In this document: piece by piece, positions 18,032 through 26,658 of the stretch
How positions within the stretch are numbered: position 1 is the first letter of the stretch
Layout: each line of letters begins with the position of its first letter
NCBI GenBank assembly: GCA_964615375.1
Contig: CAZTOW010000038.1
Coordinates: 1-64,000 of the forward strand
Length of the DNA: 64,000 nucleotides
Direction: 5' to 3'
Origin: CAZKWG01 sp964615375
GTDB taxonomy: Bacteria > Myxococcota_A > UBA796 > CAZKWG01
Program-made: the position numbers and the translations under genes
Notes under the pieces: model-generated
Database searches by the model: none
Told to the model about the DNA's origin: nothing
Seen by the model: only the letters and a program-made list of their open reading frames with translations

Positions 18032-19368
18032 GCCGCCTCCACCCGCTGCTGCTGCTGGCCCCCCTCGGCGCGGTGAGCTGCGAGATCCCCGAGATGAAGT
18101 CCTTCTACTGCGGGAGCCCGAGCCTCTCGGTCCGGGACGACGTGCCCGCAGGCGACGTCCGCCTGCGCGCCAAGCTCCGGCAGGACGACAGCGAGCCCGC
18201 CACCGTCGCCATCGGCTACAGCACCGACGGCGGCGAGACCTGGTACGAGGCCACGCTCGAGGGCGAGACCCAGGGCCTCGCCAGCAGCCCCGACGGCGAG
18301 AAGAACGACTTCGTCTGGGACAGCCGGTCGGACCTGGGCAAGGGCAAGTTCGAGGGCGTCTCCCTCCGGGTCACCGCGTTTTCCGAGTGCGGGCTCTGGG
18401 CGACCGATCAGGTGGACGAGGTCACCGTCGACAACAGCGAGACGCTGGACGACGGCTGCACAGTGGAGGTCAAGGAGCCCGACTCGCCCGAGGACGGGCC
18501 CATCGTCGTGGAGTACACGCTCTACCACCCCGAGGGCCTCGACGCCTACATCGCGCCGACCTTCTCGACCGACGGCGGGGAGACCTGGTCCCAGGTCTCG
18601 CTGCTGGAGACGGACTGCGACGGCGACGGCGCGTCCGAGAAGCTCTCCGGGCTCGGCACGAGCACCGAGGGCGTGGACCACTGCTTCACCTGGGACAGCC
18701 AGCTGGACTTCGCCTCCGACGAGAGCGTGGTCCTGGAGATCGCCTGCGGCGTGGGCTACGGCGAGGACAGCGTGGTCCAGACCGGGGCCTTCGACGTGGA
18801 GAACGACCCCGCGCCGGGCCTCGACGAGGTCATCATCACCGAGCTGATGCCCGAGTACGCCTCCTCCGGCGACTACTTCGAGCTCTACAACCGCACGGAC
18901 CACATCCTGGACCTCAACGGGCTCCAGGTGCAGCGCTACAAGGGCGAGATCGACAGCGACTCCGTCCCCAAGGAGTTCAGCTTCGACGACCCCTCGGGCT
19001 CGCTGCTGCTCTACCCTGGGGAGTACCTGCTGGTGGCGGAGACGGATGACGAGGGCTCCAACGGCTGCCTGGAGCCCGACGCGCTGTGGGGCGACGCCTA
19101 CAGCATGTCCGACAACTCCACGATCTTCCTGATCTACAACGGGGAGACGATCACCACGCTGGCCTTCCTGGAGGTCACCCGCGGCGGGTCGGAGTGGATC
19201 TTCGACGAGGACGTCGCCTACGGCCTCGACCCCGACAAGTACGACTCGAACAGCTGGTCGAGCTTCGACAACTGGTGCGCGCAGAGCTCCTCGATCGAGA
19301 CCTGCGAGGACTACGGGAGCGAGACCGGCTTCGGCACCCCCGGCGCCGTCAACGACGCCTGTCCGTGA
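18028..19368 (+). CDS. Lipoprotein with Asp-box repeats and lamin-tail domain
   Basis: A 446-residue predicted lipoprotein: signal LLLLAPLGAVSC with lipobox AVSC at residues 15-18. Two copies of S-T-D-G-G-E-T-W (near residues 65 and 184) are Asp-box/BNR motifs. From about residue 268, DEVIITELMPEY and GDYFELYNRTDHILDLNGLQ match the lamin-tail (LTD) domain often found on secreted or surface proteins. Starts in an ATGA overlap with the FadL-like gene and ends in a GTGA overlap with the dimethylargininase gene. Role inferred as cell-surface adhesion or complex assembly. Confidence 0.85.
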   Translation: MSRLHPLLLLAPLGAVSCEIPEMKSFYCGSPSLSVRDDVPAGDVRLRAKLRQDDSEPATVAIGYSTDGGETWYEATLEGETQGLASSPDGEKNDFVWDSRSDLGKGKFEGVSLRVTAFSECGLWATDQVDEVTVDNSETLDDGCTVEVKEPDSPEDGPIVVEYTLYHPEGLDAYIAPTFSTDGGETWSQVSLLETDCDGDGASEKLSGLGTSTEGVDHCFTWDSQLDFASDESVVLEIACGVGYGEDSVVQTGAFDVENDPAPGLDEVIITELMPEYASSGDYFELYNRTDHILDLNGLQVQRYKGEIDSDSVPKEFSFDDPSGSLLLYPGEYLLVAETDDEGSNGCLEPDALWGDAYSMSDNSTIFLIYNGETITTLAFLEVTRGGSEWIFDEDVAYGLDPDKYDSNSWSSFDNWCAQSSSIETCEDYGSETGFGTPGAVNDACP

Positions 19369-20162
19369 GGCTGCGCTTCGCGAGCCCGCGGCTGGCCTGG
19401 CTGCGGGCCGTGCCGGAGAGCATGCCCCTGTGCCTGCGGGAGCGCCCGGAGCCCATCGACGTGGCCCTGGCGCGCGCGCAGCACGGGGCCTACGCCGCCG
19501 CGCTCGCGGACGCGGGCGTGGAGCTGCGGTGGCTCCCGGCTGAAGATTCCTGCCCCGACTGCGTCTACATCGAGGACACCGCCCTGCTGCTGGGGCCGGT
19601 GGCGCTGGCGACCGTGCCCGGCGCGCCCTCCCGTCGCCCCGAGGTGGCGCCCGTCGCCGCCGCCCTGGCCGCGCAGATGTCCGTCCACAGCATGGCTTTG
19701 CCCGCCACCCTGGACGGCGGCGACGTCCTGCGCGCGGGCGAGCACCTCTTCGTCGGGCTCTCCGGGCGCACCAACGCGGGCGGGGTCCAGGCGCTTCGAG
19801 ACGTGGCCGAGCCGCGGGGCCTCCGCGTACACCCGGTGCCGGTGACCGGCGGGCTCCACCTCAAGAGCGCGATCACGATGGCGACGCCCGAGCTGGCGCT
19901 GCTGGTGCGCGGCGCGCTCGACCCGGCCCCCTTCCAGGCGGCGGGCCTGGAGGTGCTGGCGGTGGAGGAGCCGCTGGGCGGCAACGTGCTGGGGCTCGCC
20001 GACCGCGTGATCGTGAGCGCGAGCGCGCCCGGGACCGCGGCGACCCTGCGCGCGCGGGGCCTGCCCGTGGTGAGCGTGGACGTCTCCGAGCTGCACAAGG
20101 GCGACGGGGCGCTGACCTGCCTCTCGCTGCGCCAGCCCCCGCCCGGGTGCTGGTGCTGCTGA
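19365..20162 (+). CDS. Dimethylarginine dimethylaminohydrolase
   Basis: A 265-residue amidinotransferase-fold hydrolase that converts NG,NG-dimethylarginine to citrulline and dimethylamine. It has the substrate loop VYIEDTALLL, the LDGGDVL motif, the catalytic His in GGLHLKSAIT and the nucleophile Cys in DGALTCLSLR. The GTG start at 19365 overlaps the previous stop as GTGA. No signal peptide, although it is coupled to three exported proteins. Related arginine deiminases are an alternative, but the LHLKS and ALTC contexts fit DDAH. Confidence 0.9.
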   Translation: MRLRFASPRLAWLRAVPESMPLCLRERPEPIDVALARAQHGAYAAALADAGVELRWLPAEDSCPDCVYIEDTALLLGPVALATVPGAPSRRPEVAPVAAALAAQMSVHSMALPATLDGGDVLRAGEHLFVGLSGRTNAGGVQALRDVAEPRGLRVHPVPVTGGLHLKSAITMATPELALLVRGALDPAPFQAAGLEVLAVEEPLGGNVLGLADRVIVSASAPGTAATLRARGLPVVSVDVSELHKGDGALTCLSLRQPPPGCWCC

Positions 20163-20166
20163 GCCC

Positions 20167-22059
20167 TCAGCCGCGCGCCTCCAGGGCCTCCCAGCGGGCG
20201 TAGAGGGCCGGGATCTCCTCCTCCAGGCGCCGCGCCTCGGCCTGGACGGCCAGCATGCGATCCTTCGGGCCCTTGTAGAGCGCCGGATCGGAGAGGCTCG
20301 CGTCCAGCTCCAGCTTGCGGGCCTCGGCGGCCTCGATGCGGCCTGGGAGCTCCTCGAGCTCGCGGCGTTCCTTGAAGCTGAGCTTCACCTTGCCGGTCTC
20401 GGCGCGCTCGGCTCGGCGGGGCTCAGGCGGAGCGGCGGCGCGCGCGGCGGCCTCGGCGGCGCGGCGGGCGGCCTCGGCGGCCTCACGGGCGGCGCGGTGC
20501 TGGGCGAAGTCGGCGTAGCGCATGACGCGGCCGTCTCCCTCGAAGGCCAGCACCCCGGTCGCCACCCGGTCCAGGAACCAGCGGTCGTGGGTCACGACGA
20601 TGGCCGAGCCCTGGAACTCCAGCAGGGCCTGCTCCAGCACGCTGAGCGTGAGCAGGTCCAGATCGTTGGTCGGCTCGTCCAGCAGGAGCACGTTCGCCCC
20701 CTGCTTGACCAGGCGCGCCAGCAGCACGCGCGCCCGCTCCCCGCCGGAGAGCACGCCGACCTTCGCCTGGTGCATGTCGTAGGGGAAGAGGAAGCGCTCC
20801 AGCCAGGAGATGAGCTGGATGTCCCGCCCGCCGATGGTGACGTGGTCGGCCCCCTCCCCCACCGCCTCGTAGACGGTCTGGTTGGGGTCCAGCCCGGCGC
20901 GGTCCTGGGCGAAGAGCGCCACCCGCGAGCGGCGGCCCAGCGTGATCGTCCCCTTGTCCGGCTTCTGCTCGCCCGTCAGCAGGCGGAGCAGCGTGGTCTT
21001 GCCCGCGCCGTTGGGCCCGATGACGCCCAGGCGCTCGCCCCGGGCCAGGTCCAGGTCCAGCCCGGCGATGAGCCGCCTCCCGCCCAGGCTCTTCGTGATC
21101 CCGCGCAGCTCCAGGATGGTGCCGCCCGCCGCGTCCCCGGCGTCCAGGGCCAGCTCCGCGCTGCGGATGCGCAGGGCCGGGCGCTGGGCGCGCAGGGACT
21201 CCAGGCGCTCCAGCCGGGCCTTCTGCTTGGTGCGCCGGGCCCCGGGGGCGCGGGCCGCCCACTCCGCCTCCTGGGCGATGAGCTTCAGCCGGTGCTCCTC
21301 CGTGCGCCGCACCACCTCCACCCGCTCGGCCTTGGCCAGCAGGTAGTCGCCGTAGGAGCCCTCGTAGTCGTGGCTGTTGCCGTCCTCGATCTCCACGATG
21401 CGGTCCACCACCTTGTCCAGGAAGTAGCGGTCGTGGGTGACCAGCAGCACCGCCCCGCGCAGGGTGGCGAGGTGGTCCTCCAGCCAGGCGATGGTGTCGG
21501 CGTCCAGGTGGTTGGTGGGCTCGTCGAGGATGAGCAGGTCGGGGTCGCGGAGCAGGGCGCGGGCGAGGGCGACGCGGCGGCGCTCCCCGCCGGAGAGCGT
21601 GCTGAGCAGCGCGTCCCTGGGAGGCGCCCCCAGGCGGTCGAGCATGGCGGCGACGCGGTGTCCGGGCTCCCAGCCGCCCAGCCGCTCCACCCGCTCCTGC
21701 AGGCGCGCGAGCTCGGCCTCCTGGGCGGCGGAGGGCTCATGGGCGAGGCGCTCGGCGGCGGCGTGGTAGCGGTCCAGGGCGCGCCGATGCTCGGCCATGG
21801 CCTCATCGGCCGCCTCCCCCACCGTGCGGCCGGGCAGGTTCGGCTCCTGGCTCAGCAGCACCACCTCCCCGTCCTGGTGGACCTCGCCGCCGTCCGCCCG
21901 CAGCAGGCCCGCGGCGATGGCCAGCATCGTGGACTTCCCCGAGCCGTTGACGCCCAGCACGCCGACGCGCTCGCCCGGCTCGACGCTGAGGTTGACGTCG
22001 CGCAGGACGACGCGATCACCGAAGGCGTGGTGCACGCCGCGCAGGAGGAGGACGGCCAT
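20167..22059 (-). CDS. uup: ABC-F ATPase Uup
   Basis: A 630-residue soluble protein with two ABC ATPase domains and no membrane segment. Domain 1: Walker A GVNGSGKST near residue 37, signature LSGGERRRVALARAL, Walker B LLILDEPTNHLD. Domain 2: GPNGAGKTT near 352, LSGGERARVLLARL, VLLLDEPTNDLD. The C-terminal region from about 540 is a basic and acidic coiled coil (KVKLSFKERRELEELPGRI), the DNA-binding tail of Uup. ABC-F proteins act on the ribosome; Uup is also linked to transposon precise excision. Last gene of the minus-strand operon, 12 bases after the kinase. Confidence 0.93.
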   Translation of the reverse strand: MAVLLLRGVHHAFGDRVVLRDVNLSVEPGERVGVLGVNGSGKSTMLAIAAGLLRADGGEVHQDGEVVLLSQEPNLPGRTVGEAADEAMAEHRRALDRYHAAAERLAHEPSAAQEAELARLQERVERLGGWEPGHRVAAMLDRLGAPPRDALLSTLSGGERRRVALARALLRDPDLLILDEPTNHLDADTIAWLEDHLATLRGAVLLVTHDRYFLDKVVDRIVEIEDGNSHDYEGSYGDYLLAKAERVEVVRRTEEHRLKLIAQEAEWAARAPGARRTKQKARLERLESLRAQRPALRIRSAELALDAGDAAGGTILELRGITKSLGGRRLIAGLDLDLARGERLGVIGPNGAGKTTLLRLLTGEQKPDKGTITLGRRSRVALFAQDRAGLDPNQTVYEAVGEGADHVTIGGRDIQLISWLERFLFPYDMHQAKVGVLSGGERARVLLARLVKQGANVLLLDEPTNDLDLLTLSVLEQALLEFQGSAIVVTHDRWFLDRVATGVLAFEGDGRVMRYADFAQHRAAREAAEAARRAAEAAARAAAPPEPRRAERAETGKVKLSFKERRELEELPGRIEAAEARKLELDASLSDPALYKGPKDRMLAVQAEARRLEEEIPALYARWEALEARG

Positions 22060-22071
22060 GGGGGGAACCTG

Positions 22072-23838
22072 TCAGCGGCTGGCGGCGTCGCGGGCGGCGG
22101 CGACGGTCTTCTCGCCGATGTTGAGCGTGGCGGCGAAGGACTGGATGTCCTTCCAGGGGCGGCCGTCCTGGATGAGGTGGACCTGGCGCGGCGCGATGCC
22201 CGCCCCGTAGAGCTGGGACTCGGTCGCGCCGTTCAGCCAGGTGACGGTCGCGGCGGCCTGGGCGGCGGTGAAGGGGATCCCGTCGGCGAGGAGGGTGCCA
22301 GAGGTACTAGAGTCACTAGTTTCCTTGAGCTTCGTCTCCGTAGCCTTGGTGTCCGCGGCCTTCGTCCCGGTCTTCGCCTCCGCCCTGGGCTGCGTGGACC
22401 GGCGCGGCTCGGGCGCCCGGGGGACGGCGACGAGGCTGGCGTTGACCACCAGCTCCTCGCCCTCCAGCGTCACGGCCTGCGTGGCGGGCTCGTAGCCCTC
22501 CAGCGCGAAGCTCAGCGAGAGCGTGGGGGCGGCCTCACCCGCGGGGACCTCGCGCCGCCACACGAAGGGCGTGGTCCCCAGCAGATCCTCCCCCAGCCTC
22601 ACCTCCGCCCCGGGCGGGGCGCTGGCCAGGAAGACGTTGACCGTGCGCGCGGCGGGAGCGGCCGGCTCCAGGACCGGATCGGCGGGCTTCAGCTCCGACG
22701 CGGGCTCCGGCCAGAGCAGGGCCGCCGCGGCGCCCCCCCCGAGCAGGAGCAGCAGCCCGAGCGCCAGGCCCGCCCGGCTCCGCGCCGGCTTCGCGGGCGG
22801 CGGGGGAGCCACCGGCAGGGGCTGGACCAGGGAGGCGGTGGACTCGCTGTGGACCCCGAGCTCCGCGGGGGCGGGCTCGAGGGCCCGGCGCGCCACGACG
22901 AGATCGGCCAGCAGCGCGTCGGCGTCCGGGTAGCGCAGCGCGGGCTCCTTCTCCATGCAGCGCCGCACCAGCTCCTCGACGACGGGCGGGACGGCCACCC
23001 CGGGGGCCCGCTCGCGCATCGGCGGGTAGGGCGCGCTGACGTGCGCCTGGGCCATCACCGCCGCGTCCCGATCGAAGTAGGGCAGCACCCCCGTCACCAT
23101 GCGGTAGAGCACGACCCCCGCCGAGTACAGGTCGGCCCGGCCGTCCACCCGCGCGCCCCGGGCCTGCTCCGGCGCCACGTAGTGCGGCGTGCCCAGGAAG
23201 AGGCCGTGCCGGGTAACGGTGGACTCCGCCGACAGGTCGTCCTCCGGGATGAGCGAGGCCGCCGCCCCGCCGTCCTCCAGCCCGCCGATGGCGTCCAGGT
23301 CCTTGACCAGCCCGAAGTCCAGGATCTTGACCAGATCCCGCCCGTCGTCGCCCACCAGCAGGGTGATGTTGCCCGGCTTGACGTCGCGGTGGACCATGCC
23401 GTTGTGGTGGGCGGCGCGGAGCCCGCGGATCATCTGCTCGAAGACGTCCAGCGCGCGCCGGGCGGGCATGGGCCCGTCCTTCAGCACGTCCTTGAGCGAG
23501 CGCCCGCGCAGCAGCTCCATCACGATGTAGCAGGTGCCGTCGTCCTCGCGCCCGAAGTCGTGGACCGTCACCACGTTGGGGTGCTGGAGCGCGCCCGCCT
23601 GCGAGGCCTCGCGCAGGAAGCGGATCTCGAACTGGCGCTGCTCCTCGGGCGGCAGGTCCACCCGCAGGATCTTGACCGCCACCGCGCGCCCGATGGGCTC
23701 CTGGATGGCGCGGTAGACGTTGCCCGTGCCGCCGCGACCCAGCAGGCCCTCCACCCGGTACTTCCCGCCCAGCAGGGCGCCGAAGCGGGGCTCCTGCCCC
23801 TGGCTTTCCGGGCGCGCGTCCGTGGCGGGAGAGGGCAT
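22072..23838 (-). CDS. Ser/Thr protein kinase with PEGA-like domain
   Basis: A 588-residue membrane-anchored eukaryotic-like kinase. Residues 27-320 hold the kinase: GRGGTGNVY (34-42), catalytic Lys56, HRDVKPGN (150-157, Asp152), DFG 174-176 and GTPHYVAPEQ (216-225). A hydrophobic span at 357-376 crosses the membrane. Outside it, residues about 395-470 resemble a PEGA domain (SAPPGAEVRLGEDLLGTTPF). The last 75 residues, after a Lys/Thr linker, contain DGIPFTAAQAAATVTWLN and a possible helix-hairpin-helix. Coupled to the glycosyltransferase by ATGA and 12 bases from uup. Substrate unknown. Confidence 0.93.
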   Translation of the reverse strand: MPSPATDARPESQGQEPRFGALLGGKYRVEGLLGRGGTGNVYRAIQEPIGRAVAVKILRVDLPPEEQRQFEIRFLREASQAGALQHPNVVTVHDFGREDDGTCYIVMELLRGRSLKDVLKDGPMPARRALDVFEQMIRGLRAAHHNGMVHRDVKPGNITLLVGDDGRDLVKILDFGLVKDLDAIGGLEDGGAAASLIPEDDLSAESTVTRHGLFLGTPHYVAPEQARGARVDGRADLYSAGVVLYRMVTGVLPYFDRDAAVMAQAHVSAPYPPMRERAPGVAVPPVVEELVRRCMEKEPALRYPDADALLADLVVARRALEPAPAELGVHSESTASLVQPLPVAPPPPAKPARSRAGLALGLLLLLGGGAAAALLWPEPASELKPADPVLEPAAPAARTVNVFLASAPPGAEVRLGEDLLGTTPFVWRREVPAGEAAPTLSLSFALEGYEPATQAVTLEGEELVVNASLVAVPRAPEPRRSTQPRAEAKTGTKAADTKATETKLKETSDSSTSGTLLADGIPFTAAQAAATVTWLNGATESQLYGAGIAPRQVHLIQDGRPWKDIQSFAATLNIGEKTVAAARDAASR

Positions 23839-24518
23839 CAGGGGATCCTGGCTAGCCTCTCCTCTAGCACGGCGTAGAGGCTCCCGCCGAAATTTCTCAA
23901 GCCGCGCAGCCCGTCGTGCATGGAGGCGCCCCCCGCGCGCTCGGCCATGCGCACCGGCACCTCCGCCACCCGCAGCCCGCGCCGCAGGGCCAGCACGCGC
24001 ACGTTGGCGTCGGCGTGGCAGCAGGGGAAGGTCTCGGCGAAGAGGGCGAGCGCGCGCGGCCCGAGGGCCTGGTAGCCGCTGGTCAGGTCGCCCAGGCGCC
24101 GCCCGGTGGCCAGGGTCACGGCCAGGCCCAGCGCCGCGTTCCCCACCTTCCGCGGGAGCGGCCCCGGGCTGTCGGTCCCCGCGCGGCTGCCGATCACCAG
24201 ATCGGCCTCGGCCAGGGCCGAGACCAGGCGCGGCCCCTCCTCCGGCGGGTGCTGCCCGTCGGCGTCGAGCTGCAGCACGGCGTCGAGCCCCCGCCCGGCC
24301 AGCGCGCGGTACCCGGTGGAGAGCGCCCCGGCGTAGCCGGCGTAGCCCTGGGGCACGAGCTCCGCCCCCAGCTCCCGGGCCAGCGCGGCGGTGCCGTCCT
24401 GGCTCTCGCTGTCCACCACCAGCAGGTGGGCCTCGGGCAGACAGGCGCGGACCCGGGCGACCACCGCCCCCAGGCGGGCCTCCTCGTTCCGGGCCGGGAT
24501 GAGGACCGCGAGCCTCAC
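23838..24518 (-). CDS. Family 2 glycosyltransferase
   Basis: A 226-residue GT2 enzyme of the dolichyl-phosphate mannosyltransferase kind. LAVLIPARNEEARL at the start, VVDSESQDGT near residue 34, LQLDADGQHPPE (metal-binding DxD-like) near 82 and GSRAGT near 111 are characteristic. It has no C-terminal membrane segments, so it is the soluble short form. GTG start overlaps the aminopeptidase stop as GTGA; its stop overlaps the kinase start as ATGA. Acceptor not known; likely polyprenyl phosphate or a cell-envelope glycan. Confidence 0.92.
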   Translation of the reverse strand: MRLAVLIPARNEEARLGAVVARVRACLPEAHLLVVDSESQDGTAALARELGAELVPQGYAGYAGALSTGYRALAGRGLDAVLQLDADGQHPPEEGPRLVSALAEADLVIGSRAGTDSPGPLPRKVGNAALGLAVTLATGRRLGDLTSGYQALGPRALALFAETFPCCHADANVRVLALRRGLRVAEVPVRMAERAGGASMHDGLRGLRNFGGSLYAVLEERLARIP

Positions 24519-25792
24519 GCGGTCAGCGCCCGCGTCAGCGCGGAGACGAAGGGGGCCACGTCGGCGGCGGCGGCCTGCTCGCGGACGCTGTGCATGGACA
24601 GCATGGCGCAGCCCACGTCCACCGTGCGGATCCCCAGCTCTGCCGCGGAGATCGGCCCGATGGTCGTCCCGCAGGCCAGATCCGTGCGGGTCACGAAGTC
24701 CTGGCAGGGAACGGCGGCGTCCGCGCAGGCCTTGCGGAAGAAGGCCGCGCTCTCGACCTCGGTGGCGTAGCGGTGCTCGGCGTGGGCCTTCAGCACGGGG
24801 CCGCCGCCCAGGCGCGGCTTGTGGTTGGGCTCGTGCAGGTCGGCGTAGGCGGGGTGGACGCCGTGGGCCATGTCCGCGCTCACCATCCAGGAATTCGCCG
24901 CCGCCCGCATCAGCCCGCCCGGGGCCTGCAGCGCGTGGTCGCGCAGGATCCGCTCCAGCGCGCGGCCCAGCAGCGGCCCGTTGGCCCCCCGCCAGGTGCG
25001 GCTGCCGATCTCCTCGTGATCGAAGAGGGCGAGCACCTGCGTGGCGGGCGCGGCCTCCGCCGCCAGCAGCGCGGAGAGCGTCGCGTGCGAGCAGAACTGG
25101 TTGTCCAGGCGCGCGGAGAACACGAAGTCCTCGCCGAGCCCGCCCAGCGTCGGCGCCACCACGTCGTGGAGCCCGATCTCCCAGGAGAGGATGGCGGCGG
25201 GGTCCACGCCCAGCTCGGTGGCCAGCAGCGCGCGGAACTCCGGGCCCTCGCCCAGGCCCAGCACGGGCGGCAGGTGCTTCTGCGCGTCCAGCTTGAGCCC
25301 GTCGGTGTTGACGTTGCGGTTCAGGTGGATGGCCAGGTTCGGGATGCGCGCCACCGGGCGGTCCACCCGCACCAGCCGCTCCTCCATGCCCGCCGGCCCG
25401 GCCACGACCACCTTGCCGGAGAAGCCCAGATCGCGGTCCATCCAGGTGGCGAAGATGACGCCGCCGTAGACCTCCACGCCCAGGCGACGGTAGCCCTCGG
25501 CGCTGGTGTCCGGGCGCGGCTTGACGCGCAGGTTCGGCGAGTCCGTGTGCGCGCCCAGCACGCGGAAGCCGGCGGCGGCGGGGGCGTCCGTCCCGGCCCG
25601 CCAGGCGATGAGCGAGCCGCCGTGGCGCAGGAAGGCGCCCTCCCCGGGGCTCAGCGCGCTGGGCTCGTCCCGCTCGGAGAGCTCGCGGAAGCCCGCGCTC
25701 AGAAGCCGGCGGGCGGACTCGTCCACGCAGTGGAAGGGGCTCGGGCTCGCGTGGAGGTACTGGAGCAGGTCACGGGCGAGGCTGGTCTGCAT
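24515..25792 (-). CDS. apeB: M18 family aspartyl aminopeptidase
   Basis: A 425-residue metallo-aminopeptidase (M18) removing N-terminal acidic residues from peptides. Metal and active-site motifs: GAHTDSPNLRVKP near residue 86, LFDHEEIGSRT near 258, and DMAHGVHPAYADLHEPNHKP near 310, all family hallmarks. The start at 25792 (MQTSLARDLLQYL) fits family N-termini; the open frame upstream to 25993 does not resemble them. First gene of the operon running to uup and divergent from the TerC gene. Confidence 0.93.
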   Translation of the reverse strand: MQTSLARDLLQYLHASPSPFHCVDESARRLLSAGFRELSERDEPSALSPGEGAFLRHGGSLIAWRAGTDAPAAAGFRVLGAHTDSPNLRVKPRPDTSAEGYRRLGVEVYGGVIFATWMDRDLGFSGKVVVAGPAGMEERLVRVDRPVARIPNLAIHLNRNVNTDGLKLDAQKHLPPVLGLGEGPEFRALLATELGVDPAAILSWEIGLHDVVAPTLGGLGEDFVFSARLDNQFCSHATLSALLAAEAAPATQVLALFDHEEIGSRTWRGANGPLLGRALERILRDHALQAPGGLMRAAANSWMVSADMAHGVHPAYADLHEPNHKPRLGGGPVLKAHAEHRYATEVESAAFFRKACADAAVPCQDFVTRTDLACGTTIGPISAAELGIRTVDVGCAMLSMHSVREQAAAADVAPFVSALTRALTA

Positions 25793-25880
25793 CGGGCTCG
25801 ATCTCCGCGTGCAGGGATAGCATGCCGGGCCCGGGTGGGCTCGCCGCGCTATCATGGGGCCGCTCGCAGAGGAGAGCCCC

Positions 25881-26645
25881 GTGTTGGAGTCGCTCAGCCA
25901 CATCGAGACCTGGATCTCGCTCGCCACCCTCGCCGGCCTCGAGATCGTGCTGGGCATCGACAACATCGTCTTCATCGCCATCATGGCGGACAAGGTCGAG
26001 AGGTCGAAGAAGAAGCTGGCCTACAACATGGGCCTCGTCGCGGCGCTGGGCACGCGCCTGCTGCTCCTCCTCACGCTCTCCTGGATCATGGGCCTCACCG
26101 AGCCCCTGTTCGCGCTCCTCGGCCGCGGCATCTCCGGGCGCGACCTCATCCTCCTGGTGGGCGGGCTCTTCCTCATCGCCAAGAGCAGCCACGAGATCTT
26201 CTCCAAGCTGGAGAGCGCCACGGACGAGGACGGCTCGCCCATCGGCGCGGTGATCCCGCTGGCGAGCGCGGTGGTCCAGATCATGTTCCTGGACATCGTG
26301 TTCTCGCTGGACAGCGTGATCACGGCCGTCGGCATGGCCAACCAGGTCTGGATCATGGCCACCGCCATGATCATCGCCGTCGGCGTCATGCTGGCCTTCG
26401 CCCAGACCGTGGGCGACTTCGTCAACCGCCACCCCTCCATGAAGATCCTCGCGCTGAGCTTCCTCATGCTGATCGGCGTGCTGCTGGTGGCCGAGGGCTT
26501 CGGGGAGCACATCAACAAGGGCTACGTCTACTTCGCGATGGCCTATGCGCTCGGGGTGGAGCTGCTCAACATGCGGCTGCGGAAGCGGACATCGCCGGTG
26601 GTGCTGCACGAGGAGCACGTGGACGACATCGATCCGCGGAACTGA
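25881..26645 (+). CDS. TerC-family membrane protein
   Basis: A 254-residue inner-membrane protein with seven hydrophobic segments and the TerC signatures LEIVLGIDNIVFIAI near residue 19 and MFLDIVFSLDSVITAVGM near 136, whose Asp residues lie inside the membrane. The family is linked to metal, often manganese, export and tellurium resistance; the short YgdQ/YoaE type fits best by length. The GTG at 25881 follows GAGGAGA (25869-25875), better than the ATG at 25854. Confidence 0.9.
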   Translation: MLESLSHIETWISLATLAGLEIVLGIDNIVFIAIMADKVERSKKKLAYNMGLVAALGTRLLLLLTLSWIMGLTEPLFALLGRGISGRDLILLVGGLFLIAKSSHEIFSKLESATDEDGSPIGAVIPLASAVVQIMFLDIVFSLDSVITAVGMANQVWIMATAMIIAVGVMLAFAQTVGDFVNRHPSMKILALSFLMLIGVLLVAEGFGEHINKGYVYFAMAYALGVELLNMRLRKRTSPVVLHEEHVDDIDPRN

Positions 26646-26658
26646 CCCCGGGTCAGTT
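26640..26658. terminator. Hairpin spanning convergent stop codons
   Basis: AACTGACC (26640-26647) and GGTCAGTT (26651-26658) form a perfect 8-base stem with loop CCG. It contains the TGA of the TerC gene, overlaps the stop of the opposing gene, and is followed by TATT. A compact shared terminator is likely. Confidence 0.5.

Noticed and set aside
22305..22320. TACTAGAG followed by ACTAGT, resembling cloning-scar sequence
   Set aside because: It encodes a Ser/Thr-rich linker (TSDSSTSGT) in the kinase frame with no other vector-like sequence; chance match.
20497..23877. Open frame of 1126 codons opposite uup and the kinase
   Set aside because: Antisense shadow of two well-supported genes; no family motif.
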